Shown: positions 17,386 to 29,286, counted from the first letter of the stretch. The stretch is DNA of 64,000 nucleotides from J054 sp965221985 (GCA_965221985.1 OZ244928.1:1116001-1180000); one strand, 5' to 3'. Program-made: numbers and translations. Notes: generated by a model not told the origin, from the letters alone.

Positions 17386-18507
17386 TCAGGATTTTTGTGG
17401 CGGGGCATGAATTGCCCCCAAGCTCACGAGTTTTCGCGCCCCGGTCACACTGGGTGCGTTGCTGGTAAGTCCGGCCAGGCGGCGCTTGGCCAGCCACGCA
17501 AATGCCGCAGCCTCGACCCAATCAGCGGGTATTCCCCAGTCCGCCGTCGTGGTGACGCGACAATTGGGCATCAGAGTCGAAAGCCGCCGCAGTAAATGCA
17601 AATTCCTAGCACCGCCGCCACAGATTGCGATGAGTTTTGCATTCGAGTATTCGCCTAAGGCCTTGGCGATGCTGGCTGCGGTCAATTCTGCCAGACTTGC
17701 TTGCACCTCGGCGGGCTCATATTTTGGCAATCTGGCCAGTTTTGCGTCCAACCAGGCGGCGGAAAAATAGTCCACGCCCGTGCTTTTTGGTGGTGGTTTC
17801 GCGAACCAGGGATCGTCCAACAAGGCGTCAAGCAAGTCGTTCTGCACACGGCCGGTAGCAGCCCAGCGGCCCTCGTGATCAAAAGACTCGCCCTGGTGCC
17901 GTTGGCACCAATGGTCCAGCAAAGTATTGGCGGGACCGGTGTCGAAACCGATAAGTGGTTCATCCGGCTTCACGCAGGTGATGTTCGCGATGCCGCCTAA
18001 GTTAACCACAGCGCGTTCTTCGGCGGGGTGGCTGAAGGCCCAATGATGGAATGCCGGTGCTAGCGGTGCACCCTGTCCGCCCGCTGCGATATCCGCCGAA
18101 CGAAAATCGGCAACGGTGGTAATGCCCGTGCGGTTGGCGATGACACTGGGACTGCCTATTTGCAAACTGAAAGGATGTTTGCCGCTTGGTGCATGCAATA
18201 GCGTTTGGCCGTGGCTGCCAATGGCCCGAACTTCGTGATGCGCGATGCCCGCGCCCGTGAGCAAATCAATGGCGGCTTGAGCAAAAATTTCTCCCGTTGC
18301 ATGATCAAGTTTTCCCAGATGCTGCAGTCCGATTCCATCGGGTTCGCTGGCCGCGGCTTTTAGTTGATCGCGCAGGGCCGATGGGTAAGCAGTGAAACCC
18401 GTTGCCAGTAGCGTGCAAGTTTGGCCGTTAAACTCAACCAGTACGGCATCGATACCGTCAACACTGGTGCCCGACATCAGGCCCAGATAGTAATCCGCTG
18501 AACTCAC
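17386..18507 (-). CDS. anmK: anhydro-N-acetylmuramic acid kinase
   Basis: Phosphorylates and opens 1,6-anhydro-MurNAc released during cell-wall turnover, giving MurNAc-6-phosphate for recycling. It has 373 residues with ATPase-fold motifs GLMSGTSVDGIDAVLVEF at the N-terminus, VNLGGIANIT and GFDTGPANTLLDHW mid-protein, and AICGGGARN near residue 290. The start is GTG 18507; the only near ATG lies inside the phosphate-binding loop, so it cannot be the start. It lies 30 bases downstream of mepM on the same strand, so both peptidoglycan-turnover genes probably share a transcript. Confidence 0.95.
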   Translation of the reverse strand: MSSADYYLGLMSGTSVDGIDAVLVEFNGQTCTLLATGFTAYPSALRDQLKAAASEPDGIGLQHLGKLDHATGEIFAQAAIDLLTGAGIAHHEVRAIGSHGQTLLHAPSGKHPFSLQIGSPSVIANRTGITTVADFRSADIAAGGQGAPLAPAFHHWAFSHPAEERAVVNLGGIANITCVKPDEPLIGFDTGPANTLLDHWCQRHQGESFDHEGRWAATGRVQNDLLDALLDDPWFAKPPPKSTGVDYFSAAWLDAKLARLPKYEPAEVQASLAELTAASIAKALGEYSNAKLIAICGGGARNLHLLRRLSTLMPNCRVTTTADWGIPADWVEAAAFAWLAKRRLAGLTSNAPSVTGARKLVSLGAIHAPPQKS

Positions 18508-18537
18508 AAGGGGAGATCGGCCGTGGGCCGAGCGATG

Positions 18538-19956
18538 CTAAAGATCCGTGGCCGGCTTGCCGGTGGCCGCAAGCCTATGGTCACCGTCTAACTGTCGCAG
18601 CAAATCCGCCGCCGCGGCCTGAAACTTGGGCAGATATTCCGCGTCTAGTGGCTCCGCATCCGGAAGTTTTACGGTGCGTGGATTGCGATGTACGCCGTTG
18701 GCGCGGTATTCATAGTGCAAATGCGGGCCCGTTGCTAGGCCGGTGGCTCCTACGTAGCCGATCACATCACCTTGCCGCACGCGAGCACCATGTCTAACAC
18801 GCGAATAATTGGATAAGTGAGCATACAAGGTCGTAATGTTGCCGCCGTGCTGAAGGATAATGGTTTTGCCGTAACCACCTTTCCGGCCGCGATGAATGAC
18901 CTTGCCGTCGCCGGCTGCCTTGACGGGCGTTCCTCTGGGCGCGGCGTAGTCGACACCTTGGTGGGCGCGTATGGTGTTGAGTTTCGGGTGCCGCCGACGC
19001 GGGTTAAAGTTTGAACTAATGCGAGAAAATGACAGGGGCGCGCGAACAAAGGCTTTTCTTACGCTGCGGCCTTCCGGGGTGAAGTAGTCGGTGCGGCCAT
19101 CCGGTGTGGTGTAGCGTACGGCGCGAAAAATCTCGCCCTGATTGATGAATTCGGCCGCAAGAATTTCGCCCTCGCTTAAATGCTCGCCATCGCGCCAAAG
19201 CTCTTCATAGACAATATTGAATTCGTCTCCTTGACGAATGTCGAGCACAAAATCCACGTCCCAAGCGAAGATGCCGGCTAAGTTCATGATGGTTCGGTCT
19301 GATACGCCCGCCTCGGCGGCTGCTTCAAACAAGGATGATTGAATGGTGCCGCTAGTTAGCCGTGTTTTGCGCTCTAAGTCTTGGGCCACCATTTCGGCCG
19401 TGAACTTTTCCTCTTCGCGCGCGATGACCAAAGACTCGGCCATATTCACTTCGCGCACCATGCTCAACAGCTTGCCATCGTCGTGCCGGAGCTGAATTTC
19501 GTCCCCGGGTTTGATGAGTCGCAAATGTTCGCGTGCGAGACCCAGCGACATTACTTCCGCAAGGTCGCCCCGGTCTAAGTCATGACGGTTAAATAGTCGA
19601 TCCAGGCTATCGCCGGCCTTCACTGTCAAAATCAGCAGTTTGCCAAATGCGGATGGCTGCTCGGACTGAGGCGGGGCACTTGAGATGGCGGGGTCTAGGG
19701 CCAAGGCACGAGCGTCTGGAGTTTCTGGGAGCAAGGCCGGTGTGCCGCCGGGCCGGGCGAGCTTAGGATTGGTGGCCGTGAGTGCTTGCGCCGATGGTGG
19801 CGCGTACTCGGCCGACGAGTTTTGATTAATCAGGCCGACAGCGATTAGGGGGATGCCCACGCCCACCAGAAACCAGGGTGCCCGCGAAACCTGAGGTTTT
19901 CGCGGCTGGGGGCAAGGTTTGTAATCCCGGAATGTCCGGTGTGGCGCGCCCAACAA
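18538..19956 (-). CDS. mepM: murein DD-endopeptidase, MepM-like (peptidase M23)
   Basis: Cuts peptide cross-links in peptidoglycan during growth. The 472 residues carry a membrane anchor (APWFLVGVGIPLIAVGLI), an OapA/LysM-like domain (TVKAGDSLDRLFNRHDLDRGD), a central Csd3-like N domain, and the M23 catalytic domain. Zinc ligands are HQGVDYAAP (H-x3-D) and the H-x-H of GPHLHYEYR; the conserved YAHLSNY segment lies between them. The start is probably TTG 19956, since GGGAG sits 5 bases before it and no upstream ATG exists. Divergent from tyrS. Confidence 0.93.
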   Translation of the reverse strand: MLGAPHRTFRDYKPCPQPRKPQVSRAPWFLVGVGIPLIAVGLINQNSSAEYAPPSAQALTATNPKLARPGGTPALLPETPDARALALDPAISSAPPQSEQPSAFGKLLILTVKAGDSLDRLFNRHDLDRGDLAEVMSLGLAREHLRLIKPGDEIQLRHDDGKLLSMVREVNMAESLVIAREEEKFTAEMVAQDLERKTRLTSGTIQSSLFEAAAEAGVSDRTIMNLAGIFAWDVDFVLDIRQGDEFNIVYEELWRDGEHLSEGEILAAEFINQGEIFRAVRYTTPDGRTDYFTPEGRSVRKAFVRAPLSFSRISSNFNPRRRHPKLNTIRAHQGVDYAAPRGTPVKAAGDGKVIHRGRKGGYGKTIILQHGGNITTLYAHLSNYSRVRHGARVRQGDVIGYVGATGLATGPHLHYEYRANGVHRNPRTVKLPDAEPLDAEYLPKFQAAAADLLRQLDGDHRLAATGKPATDL

Positions 19957-20236
19957 GTAGTCTCCCTAAGACCGCCGCAATGCGGCAGCCTGCTCCTAAA
20001 CTAGTCACCGTGTTGACCTGATGGTCTGCGTTGGCTCCGGATCGTATTACCCCTCGGAGTCAAGCTGCTGAATTATCAGCAATCTCAATTCCCTGGGTCA
20101 ATAAGTAAAATGCATTTCTGGGTGCTGGATCGGCAAAAATACGTCACATAAACGAAAATTGCCGCCCTACGCCTGCCGACGATAATTGGTTATCCTCGGC
20201 GCCGCCTGCGGCCCTGAGTCCAATAAAGGTAATGTC

Positions 20237-21439
20237 ATGACGACTGTGCCGGATCAAATGCGCGAAATCAGCCGGGGGGCTGAGGAAATACTCGTCGAGG
20301 ACGAGCTTGCCGACCGCTTACGGGCGGGCGAGAAGCTGCGCGTGAAGGCGGGTTTTGACCCCACCGCCCCTGATCTGCATCTGGGCCATACCGTGCTCCT
20401 TAATAAGATGCGCCAATTTCAGCAGCTGGGGCATGAGGTGATCTTTCTGATCGGGGATTTCACGGGTTTGATTGGGGACCCCTCGGGACGCAATGCCACC
20501 CGGCCGGCTCTGACTCCGGAAGAAATTCAGGCGAATGCCAAGACCTACGAGGCGCAAATTTTCAAGATCTTGGACCCGGACAAGGCGCGGATCATGTTCA
20601 ATTCGACGTGGATGGGAGATATGTCGGCCGCTGACCTGATTCAACTCGCGTCGCGCCATACCGTGGCGAGGATGCTGGAACGGGATGACTTCTCTAAGCG
20701 CTATGCCGCTGGCAAACCCATTGCCATTCATGAGTTCCTTTACCCCTTGGTTCAAGGCTACGACTCGGTGGCCATGCGGGCTGACGTGGAGTTGGGTGGC
20801 ACGGATCAAAAATTCAATTTGCTGGTGGGCCGTCAGTTGCAGCAAAGCTGGGGGCAAAAACCGCAGGTGGTCTTGACCATGCCCTTGCTCGAGGGGCTGG
20901 ATGGCGTTCAAAAGATGTCCAAGTCTTTGGGCAACTACGTCGGAATCACAGAGTCGCCGGCCGACATGTTTGGCAAGTTGATGTCCATTTCCGACGAGCT
21001 CATGTGGCGGTATTTTGAGCTGCTGAGCTTTCGGCCCGTGGCCGAGATTGATGGCCTGCGTGCCCAGGTGGCTGAGGGCGCCAATCCTCGCGATATCAAG
21101 TTCGACTTGGCGCAGGAGATTGTCGCGCGCTTTCACGATGCCGCAGCGGCGCAAGCGGCCCAGGAAAGCTTCGTCAAGCAGTTTCAACAGGGAGCAGTGC
21201 CGGAAAACCTGGAGGAAATCACGGTGCAAAGTCGCGAGGGCGGGCGGCTAGGATTGGCGCACTTGTTACGCGAGGCACAGCTGGTCCCGAGCACTTCAGA
21301 AGCCTTCCGCATGATCAAGCAAGGGGCGGTGAGGATCGACGGTGAGCGTGTGGGTGATCGCGGTCATGAGATAGAGGCCGGGACTACCCAGATTTACCAG
21401 GTGGGCAAGCGCCGATTCGCTAGAATCACGGTGATTTGA
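20237..21439 (+). CDS. tyrS: tyrosyl-tRNA synthetase
   Basis: Charges tRNA-Tyr in the cytosol. It has 400 residues: class I Rossmann fold with the HIGH-type motif HLGHTVLL near residue 48, KMSKS (QKMSKSLGNYVG) near 225, and a C-terminal S4 RNA-binding domain (SEAFRMIKQGAVRIDGERVGD). AAGG lies 7 bases before ATG 20237, so the longer open frame from 20186 is not used. The length and motif spacing suit the TyrZ-like form. The gene precedes the rRNA operon, as in several gammaproteobacteria. Confidence 0.96.
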   Translation: MTTVPDQMREISRGAEEILVEDELADRLRAGEKLRVKAGFDPTAPDLHLGHTVLLNKMRQFQQLGHEVIFLIGDFTGLIGDPSGRNATRPALTPEEIQANAKTYEAQIFKILDPDKARIMFNSTWMGDMSAADLIQLASRHTVARMLERDDFSKRYAAGKPIAIHEFLYPLVQGYDSVAMRADVELGGTDQKFNLLVGRQLQQSWGQKPQVVLTMPLLEGLDGVQKMSKSLGNYVGITESPADMFGKLMSISDELMWRYFELLSFRPVAEIDGLRAQVAEGANPRDIKFDLAQEIVARFHDAAAAQAAQESFVKQFQQGAVPENLEEITVQSREGGRLGLAHLLREAQLVPSTSEAFRMIKQGAVRIDGERVGDRGHEIEAGTTQIYQVGKRRFARITVI

Positions 21440-21502
21440 GGTGCTGCCCGTCTAGGCTCGAAGCACCAGCGAAAATCCAATCAAAATATTCGTCCGGGGC
21501 TA

Positions 21503-21530
21503 TTGCCCAAGGGTGATTCTTCTGTACAAT
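21503..21530 (+). promoter_or_regulatory. rRNA operon promoter
   Basis: TTGCCC (21503-21508) and TACAAT (21525-21530) are separated by 16 bases, the short spacing usual for rrn promoters. A GC-rich discriminator (TGCGG) follows, as expected for ppGpp-sensitive stable-RNA promoters, and the A/T-rich AATCAAAATATTCG just upstream could be an UP element. It lies about 170 bases before 16S. Confidence 0.65.
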
Positions 21531-21558
21531 TGCGGACTGCCCGCGATTTACGTGGGCT

Positions 21559-21574
21559 TGTTCTTTAACAATCA
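21559..21574 (+). promoter_or_regulatory. boxA antitermination site (leader)
   Basis: TTGTTCTTTAACAATC closely matches the rrn boxA consensus (TGCTCTTTAACA), the site where NusB/NusE load to protect rRNA transcription from Rho. It lies between the promoter and 16S. Confidence 0.75.
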
Positions 21575-21703
21575 GGAAATAGGTAATTTGTGTGGGCGCT
21601 CGCGTCACCATGGCATTTTGTCGTGGCCCGATGTGAGTGACCAAAATACTCGTTTTTATATGAAACAGTAGTTTGGGATCTCGCTTTTTTGTTCATACCA
21701 ATG

Positions 21704-23292
<1,589 letters not shown>

Positions 23293-23425
23293 TCAGAGTA
23301 AATAAACCCGGGCCTTTGTATAAGGTGCCGGCGCGAGCTCCCTCACAAGTTACCTGTTTCCTTTTTAACTGACTGTTTGGCCCGCATGGCTTCATGGGGG
23401 TTGCTGAAAAATTGAGCACGAGCAT

Positions 23426-23502
<77 letters not shown>

Positions 23503-23535
23503 TGGATTCGCATCTCGCCCGATCCCCAAGACTTG

Positions 23536-23853
23536 CGTACTGATGTACGCGGCGCCTTGGCGATCGAACGACCTGCAAACCCATGGAACGTCGTCCTCGT
23601 GATACTCGTTCGACGTTCCTTGGATGGCGGGGGTCAGAGTAAGAACTCTGGCACGATGCTTGTAATTCCTGGGCAGGGTTATGAGTTTTTACTCTGACCC
23701 CCGAACGCTGATGTAGCAAACACCCTTCAAGATACTCGGGGCGACCCGCATTGATATTCTTAAAGCGTGGTTTGTCACGAAGTCCCTCGCGCAGGATTTT
23801 TTTCGGCTGGCAAGGCGCGCGCCGGAGTGAGAGAAGGAGCGTACATCAGTACG
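23536..23853. repeat. inverted repeat pair in the tRNA-Ile/tRNA-Ala spacer
   Basis: CGTACTGATGTACGC at 23536-23550 is the exact inverted complement of GCGTACATCAGTACG at 23839-23853, with weaker complementarity continuing on both sides (GGCGCCTTGG against CAAGGCGCGC). The tRNA-Ile to tRNA-Ala gap is 406 bases, against a few tens in many bacteria. The repeats look like two REP-type palindromes inserted in opposite orientation and could fold the spacer RNA into a long stem. Confidence 0.7.
23629..23702. repeat. 74-bp palindromic element (GGGGGTCAGAGTAA ends)
   Basis: The left end GGGGGTCAGAGTAAGAACTC and right end GAGTTTTTACTCTGACCCCC are inverted complements at 19 of 20 positions, around a 34-base centre. 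It lies between the two spacer tRNAs, inside the larger inverted repeat pair. A partial copy lies in intron 1 of the 23S gene (about 26155). From memory, similar GTCAGAGTAAAAACTC palindromes are widespread in gammaproteobacteria, often near REP-associated transposases; none is encoded here. Confidence 0.7.
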
Positions 23854-23908
23854 TGACTGAACGAGCGACAAGCGCAACGCGGCCAGACGGAAAAAAGACA
23901 AGCGAGGA

Positions 23909-23984
23909 GGGGCCATAGCTCAGCTGGGAGAGCACCTGCTTTGCAAGCAGGGGGTCGGCGGTTCGATCCCGCCTGGCTCCACCA
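23909..23984 (+). tRNA. tRNA-Ala (anticodon UGC)
   Basis: 76 nt with acceptor stem GGGGCCA/TGGCTCC, encoded CCA, anticodon loop TTTGCAA and T-loop GGTTCGATCC. It is the second spacer tRNA of the rRNA operon. Confidence 0.97.
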
Positions 23985-24044
23985 TCTTATTTTTTAGGTT
24001 AGTTAGCAAAAGTTTGGCTTTTTCTAACTGACTTTTAGTCAGTC

Positions 24045-24058
24045 GATCTTTAACAATC
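24045..24058 (+). promoter_or_regulatory. boxA antitermination site (16S-23S spacer)
   Basis: GATCTTTAACAATC matches the boxA core and lies about 80 bases before 23S, where bacterial rrn operons usually carry a second boxA. Confidence 0.6.
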
Positions 24059-24578
24059 TGGAACAATGTTTTGACGTCTAGCATCGAGCTTCGGCTCGAT
24101 GATGTAAGACTGCATTCGTACAAGTTGCTTGACTTTATATGGTCAAGCTATGAAGCGCGCGCGGTGGATGCCTAGGCGGTAGGAGGCGATGAAGGACGTA
24201 GTAGCCTGCGATAAGCCTCGGGGAGCTGGCAAACTAGCTTTGATCCGGGGATTTCCGAATGGGGCAACCCGGCCACTTCGGTGGTCATTGCACACTGAAT
24301 ACATAGGTGTGTAAGGCAAACCCAGGGAACTGAAACATCTAAGTACCTGGAGGAAAAGAAATCAACCGAGATTCCCTAAGTAGCGGCGAGCGAACGGGGA
24401 ATAGCCCAGTCACAAGCAAATCTTGAAGCTTAGTAAAACGGTCTGGAAAGTCCGGCCATAGAAGGTGATAGCCCTGTATGCGAAAGGTGGATTGATGGAG
24501 TGACAAAGAGTAGGACGGGGCACGTGAAACCTTGTCTGAACATGGGGGGACCATCCTCCAAGGCTAAATACTCCCTAC

Positions 24579-24623
<45 letters not shown>

Positions 24624-25112
24624 CCGGAGAGGGGAGTGAAATAGAACCTGAAACCGCGTGCGTACAAGCAGTGGGAGCCTGACTTCGGTCGGGTGACTGC
24701 GTACCTTTTGTATAATGGGTCAGCGAGTTATTTTTTGCGGCAAGCTTAACCGTATAGGGGAGGCGTAGGGAAACCGAGTCTGAATAGGGCGATATAGTCG
24801 TAAGGAGTAGACCCGAAACCGAGCGAGCTAGCCATGGCCAGGGTGAAGGCAGGGTAAAACCTACTGGAGGCCCGAACCGGGTAATGTTGAAAAATTATCG
24901 GATGAGCTGTGGCTAGGAGTGAAAGGCTAAACAAGCTCGGAGATAGCTGGTTCTCCTCGAAAGCTATTTAGGTAGCGCCTCGTGTATCACTGTTGGGGGT
25001 AGAGCACTGTTTCGGCTAGGGGGTCATCCCGACTTACCAAACCGATGCAAACTCCGAATACCAGCAAGTGCAATCACGGGAGACACACGGCGGGTGCTAA
25101 CGTCCGTCGTGG

Positions 25113-25153
<41 letters not shown>

Positions 25154-25181
25154 ACAACTAAGTGGGAAACGATGTGGGAAG

Positions 25182-25236
<55 letters not shown>

Positions 25237-25967
25237 CAGCTCACTGGTCTAGTCGGCCTGCGCGGAAGATTTAACGGGGCTCAAGTTGTGTACCGAAGCT
25301 GCGGATGCGTACCTTGTGTACGCATGGTAGAGGAGCGTTCTGTAAGCCTGTGAAGGCATGTTGCGAGACATGCTGGAGGTATCAGAAGTGCGAATGCTGA
25401 CATGAGTAACGATAATGCGGGTGAAAAACCCGCACGCCGAAAACCCAAGGTTTCCTGCGCTACGCTAATCGGCGCAGGGTGAGTCGGCCCCTAAGGCGAG
25501 ACCGAAAGGTGTAGTCGATGGGAAACAGGTCAACATTCCTGTACCGCGGACTATTGCGATGGGGGGACGGAGAAGGCTAGATCTACCGGGCGTTGGTTGT
25601 CCCGGGGAAAGTATGTAGGCAGAGGACTTAGGTAAATCCGGGTTCTTAATGTCGAGATACGAGACCATCGGTCTTTGTACCGAGAAGTGGTTGATGCCAT
25701 GCTTCCAGGAAAATCCTCTAAGCTTCAGATAGTTTGTGACCGTACCGAAAACCGACACAGGTGGGTGAGGAGAGAATCCTAAGGCGCTTGAGAGAACTCG
25801 GGTGAAGGAACTAGGCAAATTGGTACCGTAACTTCGGGAGAAGGTACGCCCCTGTTGGTGATGAAACGTGTTTTTTAAACTGCTTTCTAAGCTGGTGGGG
25901 GTTGCAGTGACCAGGTGGCTGCGACTGTTTACTAAAAACACAGCACTCTGCAAACACGTAAGTGGAA

Positions 25968-26002
<35 letters not shown>

Positions 26003-26037
26003 TAATTGATGGGGTTAGTCCTCGGACGAAGCTCTTG

Positions 26038-26397
<360 letters not shown>

Positions 26398-26411
26398 AAC
26401 GGTCCTAAGGT

Positions 26412-27037
26412 TAACTAACGCTAGCCTTAGTAAAACCGAGCCATATGCGGGAAACTCCTCCAAAACGTTTCAGTACTCGTTGATCGTCAGATCAGCAGTA
26501 AAAATCTGAACGACATGGGGACAATCCGCAGGGAAGACTTAGACGCACTAAGAACCCTCAGAGACTTTACGCTTGGGAGCTATCAATGAAACTTGACGCT
26601 CAATGGATAACAGGCTTCGTGGACGGCGAAGGTTGTTTCCACGTTGGCATCAATGCCAATAAGGAAATGGCCACAGGATTTCAGGTTTTACCGGAATTCA
26701 CCGTTGTGCAACACGAGCGCGATGTGCAGATCCTTCATGCTTTGAAGGCCTATTTCGAATGTGGTGTCGTTCGCGTCAACCACGAAGATCGAATGGCCTA
26801 CAGAGTAAGAAGCAAGAAACATCTTCTTGAACGCATCGTTCCATTTTTTGTTAAGCATCCTTTGAAAACGAAGAAGAATGTGGATTTTAAGAAGTTCCGC
26901 CGCATTCTTTTGAAGATGGAAAAGGAAGTTCATTTGACCGACGATGGTATAGAAGAAATTCGAACCATTGCGAAACAGATGAACAGAGGTAGTTCAAGAT
27001 AAAGTCCGACTTTTCTGGAAACAGATAAGAGCAATCG
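26412..27037 (+). ncRNA. group I intron 2 at 23S position 1931 (encodes a LAGLIDADG protein)
   Basis: 626 nt, with U before the 5' splice site and terminal G. The core is related to introns 1 and 4: CCATATGCGGGAAACTCC, CCCTCAGAGACTTTACGC, and 3' P7 strand AAAGTCC. GACTTT pairs with AAAGTC, a compensatory change relative to introns 1 and 4. The endonuclease gene sits between the two P7 strands (P8 side), and its TAA stop is built into the 3' P7 segment. Confidence 0.88.
26586..27002 (+). CDS. LAGLIDADG homing endonuclease in intron 2
   Basis: 138 residues, a single-motif LAGLIDADG protein expected to work as a homodimer that cuts intronless 23S genes near position 1931 and so spreads the intron; some such proteins also help splicing. 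The motif is WITGFVDGEGCFHV at residues 7-20, with the catalytic acidic residue in DGEG. A basic helix (RSKKHLLERIVPFFVKHPL) and KKNVDFKKF follow, as in the I-CreI/LAGLIDADG_1 group. The ATG lies just after the 5' P7 region; no strong ribosome-binding site is seen. The motif is intact, so activity is plausible. Confidence 0.88.
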   Translation: MKLDAQWITGFVDGEGCFHVGINANKEMATGFQVLPEFTVVQHERDVQILHALKAYFECGVVRVNHEDRMAYRVRSKKHLLERIVPFFVKHPLKTKKNVDFKKFRRILLKMEKEVHLTDDGIEEIRTIAKQMNRGSSR

Positions 27038-27057
27038 AGCGAAATTCCTTGTCGGGT

Positions 27058-27342
27058 AAGTAAAATTGCCCCGGTCGGAAGTGATTCTGGCCAGCAAACC
27101 GGCTCAAATCGGTGAAACCCTAGTAATGCGTGCAGGCATTAAGGGCAATACCGAGGGTAAGATCACGAAAGTGATCCCTGTAACGACTCAGGGGATGAGA
27201 TCCCTGGATGGATTTACATTTGATGAATCCATAATACGCCGGCCCTGATCTTTGCTTCGGCAAACGATCACAAGCCTTCTCAGCTTGTGGCGATCAGGTG
27301 AAGGTATAGTCTACGCCCTGTGGAAACGCGGGGGTTAACGTG
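27058..27342 (+). ncRNA. group I intron 3 at 23S position 1951 (no ORF)
   Basis: 285 nt, with U (1951) before the 5' splice site and terminal G. Core segments are GGTGAAACCCTAGTAATG, CTGTAACGACTCAGGG with the 5' P7 strand, and AAGGTATAGTCTACGCC with the 3' strand. The core differs from introns 1, 2 and 4, so it is of separate descent. C. burnetii also has an intron at 1951. The 60-residue open frame inside it is chance. Confidence 0.85.
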
Positions 27343-27440
27343 AAGTTCCGACCTGCACGAATGGCGTAACGATGGCCACACTGTCTCCACCCGGGACTCA
27401 GTGAAATTGAAATCGCTGTGAAGATGCAGCGTACCCGCGG

Positions 27441-27471
<31 letters not shown>

Positions 27472-27631
27472 CAACTTTGCACTGGACTTTGAATATGTTT
27501 GTGTAGGATAGCTGGGAGGCTTTGAAGCGTGATCGCTAGATTGCGTGGAGCCAATCTTGAAATACCAGCCTGATATGTTTGAGGTTCTAACCTAGGTCCC
27601 TTATCGGGATTGGGGACAGTGTATGGTGGGT

Positions 27632-27674
<43 letters not shown>

Positions 27675-27775
27675 ACAAAGGTACTCTCGGCGCGGTCGGA
27701 CATCGCGCGTTGCGTGCAAAGGCATAAGAGTGCTTGACTGCGAGATAGACACATCGAGCAGGGTCGAAAGACGGT

Positions 27776-27814
<39 letters not shown>

Positions 27815-27815
27815 A

Positions 27816-27851
<36 letters not shown>

Positions 27852-27877
27852 TCCTCCCAAGAGTCCACATCGACGGA

Positions 27878-27920
<43 letters not shown>

Positions 27921-27921
27921 T

Positions 27922-27958
<37 letters not shown>

Positions 27959-27995
27959 TGGTACGCGAGCTGGGTTTAGAACGTCGTGAGACAGT

Positions 27996-28767
27996 TAGAC
28001 AATAAAGAGCTGTCTATAAATTTGGCTATATGCTGGAAAGCCTGGTTGTATTCCATGCTACTCGCATGATTTGCTGTTTTTACAGTAAATCACGCAGTGA
28101 CAATGCAGTGGATGCAGGTAACCAGCAGGGAAGGCTAGATTCGAATCTCGCTCATTACATCGCGGGGTTTGTTGACGGTGAGAGTAGTTTTCATGTTGCG
28201 GTTCAGCGCAATCGAACCGCGAAAACTAACTGGCAGATCGTGCCAGAGTTTCATGTATCTCAACATGTAACCAGTGTGGAGGTCTTATACCTTCTGCAAA
28301 AAACACTGGGCTGTGGATACCTAAAACCAAATCACTTCAATAATCCTCAAGATGCAACATGGGTATTTGTTGTTAAAGTCAGAGATGACTTGGCGACAAA
28401 AGTGATTCCATTTTTTCGAGAATTTCGTCTTCGCACATCGAAGAAAAACGATTTTGAGATTTTTTCCAAGATTGTTTTCGCAATGTGCGATGGCGAACAT
28501 AGAAACCTACGCGGTTTTACGGAACTGCTTAGGTTGGCTTACTCGATGAACAAGTCGGGCAAGTATCGACGAATATCACTTGCGGAGATTCTTAATGATC
28601 TAGAACCCTCAGAGACTGTACGCCAAACATCTTTTCCATAGAAAGATGAAGATACAGTCCGATCTATATGGCGACATGTAGAGGCAAATTGAAAGATTTG
28701 CCCGCCTTGGCTTTATTGGCCAAGGTCAATAGGCTGATTTTTCCAGTCAGTCGAAAGTAACAGATTG
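27996..28767 (+). ncRNA. group I intron 4 near 23S position 2604 (encodes a LAGLIDADG protein)
   Basis: 772 nt between GAGACAGT and TCGGTCCC, with terminal G. Placing the U so that the intron ends in G gives insertion after E. coli U2604 by my count, 11 nt from the known I-CreI intron site 2593. The core TTGGCTATATGCTGGAAAGCC, CCTCAGAGACTGTACGCC and ATACAGTCCG is close to intron 1; P7 pairs as GACTG/CAGTC. The endonuclease gene lies before the 5' P7 strand, unlike intron 2. Confidence 0.87.
28030..28641 (+). CDS. LAGLIDADG homing endonuclease in intron 4
   Basis: The open frame has 203 residues, but the domain starts near residue 40 with LAHYIAGFVDGESSFHV, the single LAGLIDADG motif. The family usually has GEGSF where this has GESSF; the catalytic acidic residue (E of DGE) is kept. 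The C-terminal half (FREFRLRTSKKNDFEIFSKI) fits the fold. The ATG at 28030 lies within the ribozyme core, so the true start may be ATG 28066 or GTG 28108; none has a clear Shine-Dalgarno. It differs clearly from the intron 2 protein, so the two were probably acquired separately. Confidence 0.85.
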   Translation: MLESLVVFHATRMICCFYSKSRSDNAVDAGNQQGRLDSNLAHYIAGFVDGESSFHVAVQRNRTAKTNWQIVPEFHVSQHVTSVEVLYLLQKTLGCGYLKPNHFNNPQDATWVFVVKVRDDLATKVIPFFREFRLRTSKKNDFEIFSKIVFAMCDGEHRNLRGFTELLRLAYSMNKSGKYRRISLAEILNDLEPSETVRQTSFP

Positions 28768-28897
28768 TCGGTCCCTATCTGCCGTGGGCGTTTGGAAATT
28801 TGAAGGGAGCTGCTCCTAGTACGAGAGGACCGGAGTGGACGTATCTCTGGTGTTCCGGTTGTCACGCCAGTGGCACTGCCGGGTAGCTATATACGGA

Positions 28898-28933
<36 letters not shown>

Positions 28934-29168
28934 CCCCTAAGATTAGATTTCCCTGGGGACTTGATCCCCCTGAAGGGCCCTTGAAGACTACAAGGTTGAT
29001 AGGCTGGGTGTGGAAGTTCAGTAATGGATGAAGCTAACCAGTACTAATTGCCCGTGCGGCTTGGCCATATAAACTCAAGCAACTTGAAAGAATGCAGTCT
29101 TTCTGCGTCAAAACAAAATTCCAGATTGTGCGTTAACAACGATGTTGTTGACGCAAACCAGTTAGCTT

Positions 29169-29286
29169 TGCCTGACGACCATAGCGAGTAGGAACCACCC
29201 GATCCCATTCCGAACTCGGAAGTGAAAATGCTCAGCGCCGATGGTAGTGTGGGGTCTCCCCATGTGAGAGTAGGACATCGCCAGGC
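29169..29286 (+). rRNA. 5S ribosomal RNA
   Basis: About 118 nt from TGCCTGACG to CGCCAGGC with the conserved CCGAACTCGGAAGTGAAA and GATGGTAGTGTGGGGTCTCC blocks. It is the last gene of the rRNA operon. Confidence 0.96.

Noticed and set aside
20318..21229. 303-codon minus-strand frame opposite tyrS
   Set aside because: Complete shadow of tyrS, whose HIGH and KMSKS motifs are unambiguous.
27066..27248. 60-codon frame inside intron 3
   Set aside because: It follows the ribozyme core (P4-P6 and P7 segments) and has no LAGLIDADG, GIY-YIG or HNH motif.
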